Below are positions 1-11,551 of a stretch of DNA of 64,000 nucleotides, piece after piece. A program made the translations under genes and the position numbers. The notes under the pieces were generated by a model, which was not told the origin of the DNA, searched no databases, and worked only from the letters and a program-made list of their open reading frames with translations. Source of the DNA: Podocnemis expansa. Taxonomy: Eukaryota; Chordata; Testudines; Podocnemididae. The stretch lies in NCBI GenBank assembly GCA_007922195.1, contig ML682005.1, forward strand, positions 34,628,639 through 34,692,638, read 5' to 3'. The stretch's first letter is position 1, and every line of letters begins with the position of its first letter.

Positions 1-983
1 AATTGCTTATTCCGTTTCTTCCTGCCTAATAGAATTTGTTATAACCAAACAATTTGAGTGGGAGTATTACTAGGTATGTGAGAACTGCTCATAATTATTT
101 TTATCTATATCTATATCTATTTCCGCTCAGAAAAATCTTAGTAGTAGGATGCCTGATTAAACTCTTCAGCTTCCTAAGACTGTTAGGAACAAAATGTGTG
201 CTTAGATACACATGCACAACTCCCACTGGGCCACGATGTTTTTTAAAAAATCAACAGCTTTTTCAAGGCCCATTGAAACTAAAAAAAAGATTGAGAGAGC
301 TTATCTGAATTTGGGGAAAAAATGTGAACTGTCTTAATTCATGGAAAAACCCCCAATAAATTAGCTTTACTAACAGAAGTAGGATTTGTCCCTCAGCACT
401 TTGTGATTAAAACACCATTTTATCAAGTGGTAATTAGTCTACTGTTATTTTAGCTTTCTTATCTGGAATATGTAGCCAAGTATAAAAGCAATCAGGTATA
501 TTTAGGATATAGTGGTGAAATGTAAGAATTAATGTTGTAACACAAGACCTACAGGACCAGAAGACATTAACTTAGCCAAATTAAGCCTTAGGCATTAACT
601 GTATTATAAAGATAAATTAGTATAACTATCCTAAGTAAATTAATAATAAACCTGCTGAGCTAGCTGTGTTTGTGATGTGCTGATTTTTGAAAACAACTAC
701 TGTTTACATAGAGTGAAGTCTATGAGAGATCAGTAGATACCACAAAATTGCCACTGTTAGTCAGGATGAAATGTTAGAAGCCTATTTAAGATAATCGTTG
801 GTTACTATGGTGATAAAGTAAATGAGTATAAGGGGAACTAACAAATTAGTCTATGGAAAAGTAGGTTATCCCAAAAGCAAAGGGGTGTGGAAATTCAGCT
901 AAGGAAAAGAGGTTAAAACCTTTCTGAAGATACATGAACATCAACAAAAAACACATGATGAACACTTGGCACGGTGACAAGTT
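1..983. other. AT-rich stretch, no gene seen
   Basis: I see no recognisable gene or transposon here. A short TATCTA hexamer run lies at about 102-120. The only longer reading frame (54-308, plus) is low-complexity, has no family resemblance, and is not annotated as a gene. Confidence 0.6.
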
Positions 984-1120
984 CCAGAGGCCGTTAGTCT
1001 ATTTCAGCAATAAATAAATACCCCCCCCACACACACACACACACACCACACAAGGAGTTCTTGGGCACTTTTGAAGACTAAAAATTTTATCTTTAAAAGT
1101 GCCACAGGACTCCTTTTTTG
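984..1120 (+). repeat. Penelope-type terminal repeat with CA microsatellite and foldback
   Basis: The head (GTTAGTCTATTTCAGCAA near 992-1009) matches the head of the Penelope-like element at 33731. It is interrupted by a C8 plus (CA)n run at 1021-1049. The two halves at about 1052-1074 and 1093-1117 (AAGGAGT...GGCACTTTT against AAAAGTGCC...ACTCCTT) are inverted copies, giving a stem of roughly 22 bp with a short loop. The inverted halves match the inverted ends of the full element, so this looks like a collapsed terminal pair. No hammerhead core is visible in this copy. Confidence 0.7.
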
Positions 1121-1210
1121 TTATGATAAACACTTTATCCCAGCCTAGATTCACTGGTGAGTAGAGAATTGCAAGGATGACAGCCATCAGTTAGGATGAT
1201 TATGATAAAA

Positions 1211-1262
1211 TAAACAGACTCTTGCAGCACTTAAAGACTAACAAATTTATTTATTGATGATG
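1211..1262 (+). repeat. Penelope-type terminal repeat fragment
   Basis: The segment reads ACTCTTGCAGCACTTAAAGACTAACAAATTTATTT with small changes. It is the same terminal motif seen at 22064, 29006 and 33770. It is truncated and contains no coding sequence. Confidence 0.65.
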
Positions 1263-1832
1263 AAGGCTAATATTTCAAGTTTTTTCTAAAAGCAAATGCA
1301 ATGTAAATGAAAATACTATGTATTCTATATTTGTTTCCTTTACCAGATTGCAGTTTGTGTATTGTTTGGTTGGCTAACAAGAGCCATTATTATAAAAAGA
1401 GCAACCTGTTGTGCACAATGAAGCTCCCCATTCTATTGAAAACCTCTTTGCTGTTGTTGATCTTCAGGACTGAAACTCAAGTTACAATGGGTATAAACCC
1501 TCACACTGGGGTGGATCTATTTGTTAAAGTAACCTATAACTGTAGATAAAGGTAAACACTTTCCTCCCTATTCACTTCCTTGGAGAAGGAAGTTTTAACT
1601 CTGAAAAAGCATAGTATTCTTTAAGAAAATAATGTAATCCACATTTAAATTTCTAGCTAATCAAAGGGAAATTAAGGGGAACCATAATCAGAACACTGGG
1701 ATTCCATCCTTTTAACTGTATGTACTATTTCTTTAATACCCTTATATAATACATGTTTCTCTACCATTCTTCTCACCTATCTTCCAGATCTCTGGAATAG
1801 GATTGTGAAGGTTCCCAGTTGTATAGGTCATA
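1263..1832. other. Unassigned sequence
   Basis: AT-rich DNA between a Penelope terminal repeat and a CR1 3' end. The plus-strand frame at 1307-1549 (80 codons) has no recognisable domain and was not accepted as a gene. Confidence 0.5.
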
Positions 1833-1877
1833 TAGAATCATAGAACCATAGGGTTGAAAAGGACCTCATAAGGTCAT

Positions 1878-4800
1878 CTAGTCCAACCCCCTGTCAAAAA
1901 AAGCAGGACCACTCCCACTAATTATCCCAGCTAGAGTTTTATCCAGCTGGGCATTAAACATCTCCAAAGATGGAGATTCCACCACCTCCCTAAGGAACCC
2001 ATTCCAATGCTTTACTACCCTCCTAGTAAGAAAGCTTTTCCTAACATCCAGCCTCAACCTCCCGAGCTGCAACTTGAAACCATTGCTCCTTGTTCTATCC
2101 TCTGTTACTACTGAGAACAGCTGAGCTCCATCCTCCTTGGAGCTTCCCTTCAAGTAGTTGAAGGTTGCTATCAAAATCCCCCCTCAGTCTTCTCTTCTGC
2201 AGCCTAAATAAGCCTAGTTCCTGCAGTCTCTCTTTGTAGGTCTTCTGCTGTAGGCTCTCGACCATTTTTGTTGCTCTCTGCTGAACTCTAATTTGTCCAC
2301 GTCCTTTTTGTAGTGGGGAGCCCAAAACTGGGCACAGTATTCCAGATGCGGCCTCACCAATGCCGAACGGATGGGAATAAGAACATCCCTCGATCTGCTG
2401 GCAACATATCTTCCGATGCAGGCCAGTATGCTATTGGCCTTTTTGACAGCAGGAGCATTCTGCTGACTCATATGCAGCTTCCCATCCACCATGATCCCCC
2501 AGGTCCTTTTCTACAGTGCTGCTACTTAGCTGATCACTCCCCAGCCTGTAGTAGTACATGGAGTTTTTCTGTCCCAGGTGCAGGATTTTGCACTTTTCCC
2601 TGTTGAACCTCATGAGATTTCTATTGGCCCACTGCTTCAATTTGTCAAGGTCTCCCTGAATCCTGTTCCTTCCCTCCAGTGTGTCTAGTGTTCCCCCCAG
2701 CTTGGTGTCATCCGCAAACTTACTGAGTGTGCAATCTATCCCATCATCCAGCTCGTTAATGAAAATATTGAACAGAACTCCCCAGGGACGACCCCTGAGG
2801 CACACCACTCATTACTGGTTGCCAACTAGACATGGAGCCATTGATTCCCACATGCTGAAGCCGTTGATCTAGCCAGTTCTCTATGCACCTTACAGTCCAC
2901 ACATCCAACCCACATGTCCTTAACTTGTTGACAAGAATGCTGTGGGAAACCATATCAAAAGCCTTGCTGAAGTTGAGGTACATCACATCAACAGCTCTTC
3001 TCGCATCCAGAAATCCAGTCATCTCATCATAGAAGGCAATGAGGTTTGTCAGGCATGATTTACCCTTGGTGAATCCATGCTGACTGCTCCTAATCACTCT
3101 ATTTTCCTCCAAGTGTTTCAGGATGGATTCTTTGAGAATCTGCTCCATGATTTTTCCAGGGATTGCGGTGAGGCTGACAGCTCTGTAATTCCCTAGATCC
3201 TCCTTTTTGTCTTTCTTGAAGATAGGCACTATATTTGTTTTTTTCCAGTCCTCTGGCACTTCCCCCATTCACCACAAGTTTTCAAAGATAATGGCCAGCG
3301 GTACTGCTACCTTATCAGCCAACTCTCTCAGCACCCTCAGATGCAGGACATCCGGCCCCATGGACTTGTGCACATCCAGCTTCTTTAGGTAGTCCCTAAT
3401 CTGACCTTCCATCATCAAGCGCCTTTCTTCTTCTCTCCAATCTGCCATACCCAGTGTAGTGGCCTGGGAGCTGGCCTTGCCTGTGAAAACTGAAGTAAAA
3501 AAAGCATTGAGCACTTCAGCTTTTTCCTCATCCTCCATCACAAGGATAGTTGTGCTATTCAGTAAGGGACGCACACCAGCCCTGATCCTCTTCTTGTTAT
3601 TGACATACTTGTAGAACCCCTTCCTGGTATCTTTCACATCCCTTGCTAGCCACAACTCCAATTGTCCTTTGGCCTTTCTGATTTTACCCCTGAAGTCCCG
3701 AGCAATATCTTTAGATGCCTCCTTAGTCATCTGTCCAGGTTTCCACTTCCTGTAAGCTTCCTTTTTATGCTTCAGCTCAGTGCAGAGTTCTCTGTTATGC
3801 CACACTGGGTGCCTTCCACATTTGTTGTTCTTTCTGCTCATCGGAATGCTATCTTCCTGTGCCCTTAAGCATGGTTTCTTTAAAATGCAACCAGCTCTCT
3901 TGGACACTTTTCCCCTTCAGATCAGCCCCCCAAGGGATCCTGCCCATCAGTTCCCTGAGGGAGCCAAAATCTGTTTTTCTGAAGTCCAGGGTCTGCGTTT
4001 TGCTTCTTTCCTTTTTTTCCCCCATTAATCAGCATCTTGAACTCTATCATCTCATGGTCACTGCTGCCCAGCTTGCCATTAACTTCTATGTCCCTAATCA
4101 ATTCTTCTCTGTTTGTGAACAGCAGGTCAGGAGGTGCAAGGCCCCTAGTTGGTTCCTCAAGCATTTGTACCAGGAAGCTGTCCTCAACACTCTCCAAAAA
4201 CTTCCTGGATTGCCTGTGCATTGCTGTATTGCCCTCCCAGCAGATGTCAGGGTAATTGAAGTCCCCCAAGAGAACCAGGGTCTGTGATCTGGAAACTTCT
4301 GCCTGTTGTCCATAGAATGCCTCATCCACCTCCTACTTCTGGTCTGGAGGTCTATAGCAGACACCCACCATGACATCCCCCTTGTTACCCTCTCCTCTAA
4401 GCTTAACCCACAGATTTTTAACTGGTTTGCTTCCACTTCCATAATGGAGCTCTGAGCAGTCATAGAGCTCTTTTACATATAGTGCTACTCCTCCCCCTCT
4501 TCTTCCCTGCTTGTCCTTCCTGAACAACTTATACCCATTCATGTCAGAGGTCCCGTCATGCAAGCTATCACATCATGTCTCTGTTATTCCAATTATATCA
4601 TAGTTCCTTGTCTGTGCCAGTACTACCAATTCTTCCTGCTTGTTTTCTAGGCTCCTCACATTTGTGTACAGGCACCTAAGATACCAGGCTGATTGCTCTA
4701 CCTTCCCATGTCAATTTTCAATTCTATTGCATCTACCTCCTTGTATTTTCTCCTGGCTTTGTGCTCCTGCACCTGCCTCAGGTATTAAAGCTTCATTAGA

Positions 4801-4953
4801 ACATCTGACAATTATTTGATTCCCTCCCATGTTCCAACTACCTTCTCTTTTATCCCTGGTGTTACAGTCCCCATTCCCCCCAAGTTCTATCCCTTCCCCC
4901 AGGTCTCCCACATTGTGACTTAGTTGTGGGCTTTGGTCTCCTTCCCCCTTCAA
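1878..4953 (-). pseudogene. CR1 ORF2 remnant (endonuclease + reverse transcriptase)
   Basis: The endonuclease half lies in one frame from 4953 down to about 3922, broken by stops including 4711-4713 and 4330-4332 (a CAG-type codon now TAG). Visible marks are [28 protein letters not shown] and GSSDHEMIEF, which fit the APE-type endonuclease of CR1. After a frameshift near 3920 the reverse transcriptase runs from 3907 to 2756 with one in-frame TGA at 3269-3271. It shows NYRAVSLTAIPGK, a finger/palm region and GVPQGS. Another frameshift near 2785 leads to the FADDTKLGG active site (complement at 2707-2718). Further frameshifts near 2500, 2320 and 2174 precede the conserved C-terminal end (RLRLDVRKSFLTRRVVKHW). 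Order and content match the family; the gene is dead. Confidence 0.92.
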
Positions 4954-4955
4954 AC

Positions 4956-5800
4956 CTAGTTTAAAGCCCTCCTTACTAAGTCAGCCAGTCAATGTCCGAA
5001 TATGCTCTTCCCCTTCCCTTGACAGATGGAGTCCATCTCTGCCTAGTAGTCTTCCTTCCTGAAACAGCATTCCATGGTCAAGAAAGCCAAAGCCCTCCTG
5101 ATGACACCATCTTTGCAGCTAAGTGTTCACCTCCAGGATGTATTTGTCTCTACTCAGACCCCTACTCTTGACTGAAAGGATCAAGGAGAACACCTATACT
5201 CTGAATTCCTTCACCCGTGCTCCTACAGCCCTGTAGCCACCTTTGATCTGCTGAGGATCACCTCTCACATCATCACTGGTTCCCACATGGATGAGTAACA
5301 TGGGGTACTAGTCAGAGGCATGGATGATTCTCAAGAATCCCTCCATAACATCTCGGATGCAGGCATCTGGCAGGCAGCATACCTCCCGAGAGGCCTTGTC
5401 AGGGTGACAGATGGGTGCCTCCATCCCTCTCAGCAGTTAGTCTCCAACCACTACAACCCTATGTTTCTTCCTAGCTGTCGTGGCTGTGATCCTCCCAGCC
5501 TCGAGGGTACATGGCGTCTTCTCTTCCACCTCATCCATCATCTCTAGCGCTGCGTAACAGTTCTTCACCACAATGGAGGGAGGGATGGGAGCAGGGGTGG
5601 AGCACTGTCTGCTGCCAGAAATAACCAACTACCAGTGTCCTCCCTCTTTCATAGGCAGCCCATCTTTCTCCAGTGGTACAGCAGTAGTCTTCAGCACCTG
5701 GAAGGTATCCTCCTCCTTGAATGCTCCTCATGGATGCTATCGAGGAACTTCTCCAGGGCATTGATACTCCTTAGCCTAGACACCTCCTCCTGTAACTCAT
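4956..5800 (-). pseudogene. CR1 ORF1 remnant (esterase domain)
   Basis: The frame at 5628-5437 encodes a linker followed by KKHRVVVVGD, the start of the SGNH/GDSL-type esterase described in CR1 ORF1. The next codon, which should be the nucleophile serine of the GDSL block, is now TAA (complement at 5437-5439). Downstream pieces still match the sister copy at 60078-60692, including a decayed HVGTND block, the DGLHLS block and a stop at 4956-4958. The upstream part (SRLRSINALEKFLDSIHEE in one frame, near 5790-5730) corresponds to the coiled segment before the esterase. Several other frame breaks are present. Confidence 0.85.
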
Positions 5801-5860
5801 GTCTCATCATTTGATCAGGTGTGGTAGGTTCGAAGGAGGAGACATGCTGCTGTTGCAATG

Positions 5861-6190
5861 GACAACTTATATTGTTCTAATTATTACATTACATATCTAA
5901 ATGTATGTCAGGGACATCCAGAATTTTGAATAGATACCTACTGTTGTGGTGATCTTTTAAGAGCAAAATCTAAATCAGTAAAAAAGCATACATCTTAGAC
6001 CATAATTAAAATAAAAATGAAGTGTCATCTCTGGAGTGATAATCAGTAACATTTCATTCTTCACAGAAAAGTTCTCACTAACAGCCTTACTACTTTACTG
6101 CCCTCTATTTCAATCTTAAAGTTTCTGATCATCAGGGCATTCAAAATCATATGCCCAACTTTCCACCTGCGTAATTCCATTGACCTCAAT
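5861..6190. other. Unassigned sequence
   Basis: AT-rich DNA between the CR1 and a MITE. Just before the MITE is CCATTGACCTCAATGG (about 6178-6193), one of several scattered TTGACTTCAATGG-like motifs in the window. Confidence 0.5.
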
Positions 6191-6530
6191 GGCTATGTCT
6201 ACATATGGAATTTTAGTTCAGACTTCCGACTTAGTCAAAACTAGAATACATGGCTAGTTCAAACTAATGACTTTGTTCAAACTTTTTTAGTTAGAACTAG
6301 CCACTATTTTGAGTCTTGCATGTGCTTAGTTTGAATGAAGGTTCAAACTAAGCTGGCTAGTCCGGCCTAATCAAGGGGTCTTACTACTTCAGACTAAGCT
6401 TTGGCTATTCCAAACTAAGAAATTGCTTCATCTGGACTATCCAAAGGCTAGTGTGGCCATGGGCCAAATAAATTCAGACTAAGTTTCCTTAGTCCAGACT
6501 AATCTGGCAGTGTTGACTTATCTTATGGGT
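6191..6530. mobile_element. MITE, TAGTTCAAACTA-type (copy B1)
   Basis: It starts GGCTATGTCTACAT at 6191 and ends near 6530 with a weak inverse of the same terminus (GTGTTGACTTATC). The interior is a set of short palindromic units of the form TTAGTTCAAACTAA in both orientations. There is no coding sequence. It is the most decayed of the four B-type copies (the others start at 11090, 37134 and 54931). A non-autonomous DNA transposon is the natural reading; the superfamily is not settled. Confidence 0.7.
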
Positions 6531-6839
6531 CTATTCACAATCTTATGATTGTGCACATGCTTATATTCCTTGCTGAATAGAGACTAAATGTTATCTACAC
6601 ACAAATTTGTTGTCATTTCACTTTGACTGATGACAATTACTTACATCAGATTGTTGCTCAATTTTTTTTTTTTTTTTTTTTTTGTGAAAAATGTTTTTCA
6701 ACAACATACGTGTTTTGACGAAATTTTTGTTGGCAATGTTTCTCAGGTCTAGGATAGGATTTTAGTTAAAAATAGAGAAAAAGTGATGATCCCTTTCCAT
6801 CCCAATTAATATTAAATTATTTATACAAAGTGGACCACC
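6531..6839. other. Unassigned sequence with poly-T run
   Basis: Contains a run of 22 T at 6662-6683 in otherwise AT-rich DNA. No gene is visible. Confidence 0.5.
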
Positions 6840-6960
6840 ACCACCAAGTGAGACTGACTTTATAGCCAGGTGACTACTGAGCCAGGAAAATTAGAGAATT
6901 GAACTTGGGTTTCCCACATGAAAGCCCCAGTCAGAAGACTTAACTATTCTGAGGTGTGTG
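6840..6960 (-). repeat. Possible decayed tRNA-type SINE
   Basis: The segment GAATTGAACTTGGGTTTCCC near 6896-6915 resembles the complement of a tRNA B box (GGTTCRAANCC), as found in tRNA-derived SINEs. The flanks are too decayed to name a family. It could be a chance match. Confidence 0.3.
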
Positions 6961-8200
6961 TGTGGGGAGGGGGGTCTCTAGATTTCTGTTCTGCATCAGA
7001 CCAAAACCATAATATTTTTTCTTTGTGAAAATTTTTTTCCAGCTCTCATTGAGGTTATTAGGAAGGATTATTAAACTAAAGGGGGTGTGTGTATTTCAAG
7101 CTTCCTCTATGAATATTTCCCCCTATTTAAGTTGCCTGAATGAATATTTCCACTTGAGTGTTTGTTACCCATTACATCCCACATTTGTAGCCTAACAAGT
7201 TCAGAGAGATACACAGAAACCAGTTCATAGTCAAAAAGACCTGAACAGATAATATAGATGAACAGAGTACTCTGAAAAAGCACTTTGACCAAAGGAAGTC
7301 CTCAATGAAGATTCAATTAAGCTCCCATTAAAATCAATGGAAATCTTTCAATTGCCTTTATCTGAATCTGGATTGGGCCTTCAGTAAGTGTTCTCAACCC
7401 TTACCATTTGAGGAGAAAGAATTCTAGTGTAATTCAGTTAAGCAGCATTAATATATACTTTCCATGACTATTTATGATTCAATATAGCATTCTTCAACCA
7501 ACTTAGCAATTGACATGCACCAAAATTAGTTAAATAAGCACTTTCAAAAACAACTTTTCAAAATGTAATGTGCACAACTTTAATGGACATTTTTACAAAT
7601 CACTGCCAAGGTTCAGTTAAGTCTTGAACAGTACTTTTTTATGCTTGCACTAGTCCGGTTGAACTTTATACAACATTCCCTTAGGTTTCATTCACATGCT
7701 GGGTCATCCCACAGCACTTGAAAGTTAGTTGTTTTTGAAGAACAGAGAATGAGATTGCTTTGCAAAGCACTAGCCTGCTCTCTCAGAGCTTCACTCAATA
7801 TCGCCCACAAAATGTTTTGATGTAAATACAGAATTGTTTATTGAATAAATTTGGGGGTATGCTTAGATAAAGAGCAATGATTGAAAATAGCTTACATATA
7901 TATTTGCAGCTTGTTATATTGAAGATTAAACAGACACTTTTTAAAAGATAAAGAGACAAATTGCCAATAGTGTTACTGAATTGCTTGCAACTCATTTAAA
8001 TGTGGGATTAATTTAACTCACTTTTTATTTTACTTTATTTAAGACCACTGTAACTATCCTTTTGGTACTACAATACTGTGGACAAATATAGAAAAACATA
8101 CGTAAGCTGTCAAATTAGTCATAATTCTTGGCCCACATGTCTCTACAATGCTGAGTCTGACTGTGGTATGCACTTCTGAGGCTGTAAATATACCCTAAAG
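6961..8200. other. Unassigned AT-rich sequence
   Basis: No gene or clear repeat is visible. A motif of the form CCATTAAAATCAATGG occurs at about 7325-7340, followed by GGATTGGGCCTTCAG, which resembles an old reptile interspersed repeat. Short frames at 7107-7292 and 7795-7995 (minus) are leucine- and isoleucine-rich noise from AT-rich DNA. Confidence 0.5.
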
Positions 8201-8290
8201 CAGTGGTTCTCTAGGGACACATTACTGTGTCACCACATGGTGATAAGTGTGTTATGGAGAGCCAGGGAGGTGACTGGACTTGGCCTGGGC
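8201..8290 (+). mobile_element. hAT-like terminal fragment
   Basis: It begins CAGTGGTTCTC, a terminus common in hAT/Charlie elements, and continues about 80 bp with no matching opposite end nearby. It is probably a truncated non-autonomous copy. Confidence is low because the match is short. Confidence 0.35.
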
Positions 8291-9062
8291 CCACTGCCCT
8301 AAAGATATTGAACATCCTTCAGGATGCTGCTGTTAGCACCATGCAGCTGCCCACTTGATACCCCTTATTCAGTACTACCATTAATGAATCCTTGCCACCT
8401 AGGCTATGGAAGATAACATCAAGGGGGAAGAACTCATGCACAAAGTCTTTCTGATTAAGTTGTAGGTGCAGCTGTTAGTAAAAGGGAAAACTGTTTACTT
8501 TCTTAGCTAGCAGTAAGAGATTTAAAGTCTAGGACCTTCACTGGTTACATCTTTAGAAATGCTTCCAGTTCAATGCACAGGACCAATTAGACAGGCAGAA
8601 TTGCAGAGTCTCAGTGCATGGATGAGATGATGGAATAGGAAGGAGGGGTTTAAGATTTAATGGGAACTGCAGAACCTATACAGGAGGGATGTGTGCCACC
8701 TAAACCAAAAAGAAACTAGATTGCTGAAATGTAACATTAATAGGTCACAGAATATTTTTTAAAATAAGGACTGGGTGAAAGCCAACAGGGGCAAAGGAGC
8801 ATGTGGTCCAGATAGAGATCCCAAAGAAAAGGATCTATTCCTTACTAGATACAGAGAATCACCATGAAGAGAAGATAGAAGATGATGATGATAAAATATG
8901 GGTAAGATCTGATGAGAAGCAATTAAATGAAACAAAATTCCCATTCAATTACATCACATAAGAGGTAAAAAAAAGTGACAATTTTTATGCGATTATATAA
9001 AAATGATAGATGCATAAATACCAAGATGGGTGAATTTGGGTGCCTTGTATTAAATGAGGATC

Positions 9063-10005
9063 TACTCTACTACTTTGCTATGTGCATGCATAATATTAAA
9101 TGCACTGTGAGACCACCCAGCTCCTGTGTGCATTTACAGGGAAGGCAGCACTCCAAGGAGACTGGAGATGAGCCTGCCATTCTCTGTGCACATGCTTGCG
9201 CTCACAGATCCCCGAGCATCACCGGAATCTGGCCCCAACTGTGGAGCAGTGCCACCAGTGCTGGAATCCGGCCCCTGCCTCAGAGTCCAGCCCTGGCCAC
9301 CAAGTGTCACCACCTCCAGGGTCCAGCACGGGTGGGAAACGCAGGTGTTGCCAGGACCTCAGCTCCAGCTGGGGAGTGGAGCTGCCACCACCATGAACCC
9401 CAGCCCCTGAAGTGGAGTGACATCACCACCACTGTGGTCCCCAGCGGGCGAGCAACACCACTGCCACTATGGTCCCCAGGCCCTGCAGGGGAGCAGCACC
9501 ATTGCCACCATAGTCCCCAGCCCTGGCTAGGGACCGGACAAGCCTCCAAAATCTGGCCCCAGCCGGGAAGTGACACCACCAGCATAATCCAGGCCAGGCC
9601 CAGGAGCAGCCCTCCCAGCTCCTGCCTTCACCCACTCCTTCTGTATCCCCATGTCCTATCCATGGCCTCCTTCACCACCCTGACACCTCCTGGCTCCAGC
9701 CCTCCCCTTCACTGCCCCTATCTCCTGCCTCTGGCCACAGGCACCCCTTCAATACCCCCACCTCTTGCCCCTGCTCTACTGTTCTTCATCCCTTCCTCCA
9801 CATCCCATGCCCTCATCCTTCCCCCATGCCCCCACTCTGCACCCCTCACCTTCAGCACTGCCATGCCCCCTACCCCATCCTTTCTTAAACCCTCCATTGC
9901 ATACTAGCCATAACCTGCCAAAAATAACAGGGATGAATCCAAAGAGAATTTATGAAATAGTTTGTTTTGAATTTTCCCCATCATTTTTGACAGGTTACAG
10001 CAAGT
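9063..10005. repeat. GC-rich insert inside the old CR1
   Basis: The CR1 reads NEDL just before 9063 and resumes at IDIIGITET near 10006, so this block was inserted. Its middle (about 9115-9905) is C-rich. The part at 9360-9540 contains degenerate tandem units resembling GCACCACTGCCACCATGGTCC followed by CCAGCCC, spaced about 50-55 bp apart. Open frames up to 310 codons (8975-9907) run through it, but they arise from composition and cross the LINE/insert junction. No terminal repeats or target duplication could be fixed by eye, so its class is unknown. Confidence 0.6.
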
Positions 10006-11089
10006 ATTGATATAATAGGCATCACAGAAACTCAGTGGAATGAGAATTATCAGTGGGCCACAGTAATACCATGTTACAAATTATATTGGAAGGACAAAAA
10101 AGGTCATACTGGTGCAGAAGCGGCACTATAAGAGAAAGAATGTGTAGACTCAAATCAAGTAAAAATCTTAAATGAACCAAACTGTACACAGAATTTCTAT
10201 GGATAGTAATCCCATGCTTGAATAATATAGGACTATAGCAGTAAAGATACCCTACTGACTACCAGACGAGGATGGTGAAATTGACTGTTGAAGACAGAGA
10301 TTAAAGGCTATAAACATTTTTTTTTTGAAAGAACTCAATAATAAAAGGGGATTTCAGCTATCCCACATTCATTGAATATATGTTCTCAGGATGGGATGCA
10401 GAGAAAAAATGTTTCATGCCATCTTAAATCATTGCTTCCTGTAGCAACTTGTCCTGGAACACACAGGAGGCAAGACAATTCCTGACTTAGTCTTAAGTGG
10501 AGCACAAGATCTGATCCAGGAGGTGACTGTAGTTGAACTACTTGATAATAATGACCATAACTTAATAAAAGTTAACATACCTGTAGAGTGTCCAAGAAAA
10601 ATAATGCAACCCACCACTGTAGCATTTAATTTCAGAGAGGGGAATTATATGAGAGGAATTTAAAAAGGTACAGTGACAAAAAAGAAATCCCTACAAGCTG
10701 CTTGGAAACTTCTTAAAAACCCCATAATAGAGGCCTAACTTATGATATATACCACACTTTAAAAACATAGCAAGAAAACAAAAAACAAAACAAAAACAGA
10801 ACAAAAAAGCTACTGTGACTACACTACAAAGTAAAAGAAGCAGTTAGAGGCAAACAGGTATCCTGTAAAAAATGAAACTTAAATCCTATTAAGGAAAATA
10901 GAAAGGAGCATGAACTCTAGTAAGCGAAGTGTAAAAATATAACTAGGAAGTGAAAAAGCAAAATGAAAAATAGCTAGTGAAAAAAACCTTAAAAAATAAC
11001 AGCAAAAAAAGTTAAGTGAATCAGAACAGGAAGTCTCTTAAAATGACCAGTGGGGCCACTGGATGATTGAGGTCATAAAGAAACAATTA

Positions 11090-11551
11090 AACCATGTCTA
11101 CATCGAACTGCTTAGTTCAGACTTGCTTAGTCCAAACTAGGCAGTTCAAAGTTAATTCAAATTAACCACGTTTTTTTTAGTTTGAACTAAAAAAGTGCAA
11201 CTAGTTTGAACTAAAAGTTCATTCAAACTAAAAAAGCCTGGTTAATTTGAACTAAAAGTTAGTTCAAGCTAAAACCCCATGCTTACTTTGAAATACCCGC
11301 TAGTTTGAACTTATCTAGTTTGAATTAGCATGAGTACATCATGCTAGTTTGAACTAAAGTTCAAATTAAGTTCAAACTAAGTAGTTAGATCAAATTTACC
11401 ATTCGAACTAAATTAGTTTGAATTTAGCTTTGCTTAGTTCTAACTAAAAAGTTTTTAGTTGAAACTAGGCAAAGCCTAATGTAGACAGGGTTCAAGTTAG
11501 TTAAGATTAATCCTCCTTAATCTGGACTAATTTACTAGTATAGACACAACC
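11090..11551. mobile_element. MITE, TAGTTCAAACTA-type (copy B2)
   Basis: The ends AACCATGTCTAC and the complement of GGTTGTGTCTATAC are variants of GGCTATGTCTACAC. The interior repeats TTAGTTTGAACTAA-like palindromes throughout. A possible TTA duplication flanks it (11087-11089 and 11552-11554). It interrupts the old CR1, whose reverse transcriptase homology resumes directly afterwards. It is therefore younger than that LINE copy. Confidence 0.8.

Larger units (their letters stand above)
1833..5860 (-). mobile_element. CR1 LINE, long copy, minus strand
   Basis: Read on the minus strand, this carries the end of ORF1 (esterase), ORF2 (endonuclease then reverse transcriptase) and a CR1 3' end. 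That end has GTTGGACTAGATGACC-type sequence (complement at 1868-1888) and finishes in ATTCTATGA-like octamers near 1833-1850. The copy aligns almost throughout with the plus-strand CR1 at 59440-63846. Homology at the 5' side fades around 5795-5860, within the ORF1 region just before the esterase linker, so it is 5'-truncated or diverges there. CR1 elements move by target-primed reverse transcription and usually leave no clear target duplication; none is obvious. Many stops and frameshifts make it inactive. The exact 5' boundary is uncertain by some tens of bases. Confidence 0.93.

Noticed and set aside
6662..6683. Poly-T run as a reversed SINE or processed-gene tail
   Set aside because: No recognisable SINE body or gene copy is attached on either side.
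8975..9907. Longest open frame in the window (310 codons, plus)
   Set aside because: It starts in decayed LINE sequence and runs through a C-rich insert. Other phases and the opposite strand are also open, there is no domain, and amino-acid content is dominated by Pro/Ser.
11090..11551. Direct-repeat array resembling a CRISPR
   Set aside because: The units are palindromic, irregularly spaced and lack spacers; the block has transposon ends and the genome is vertebrate.
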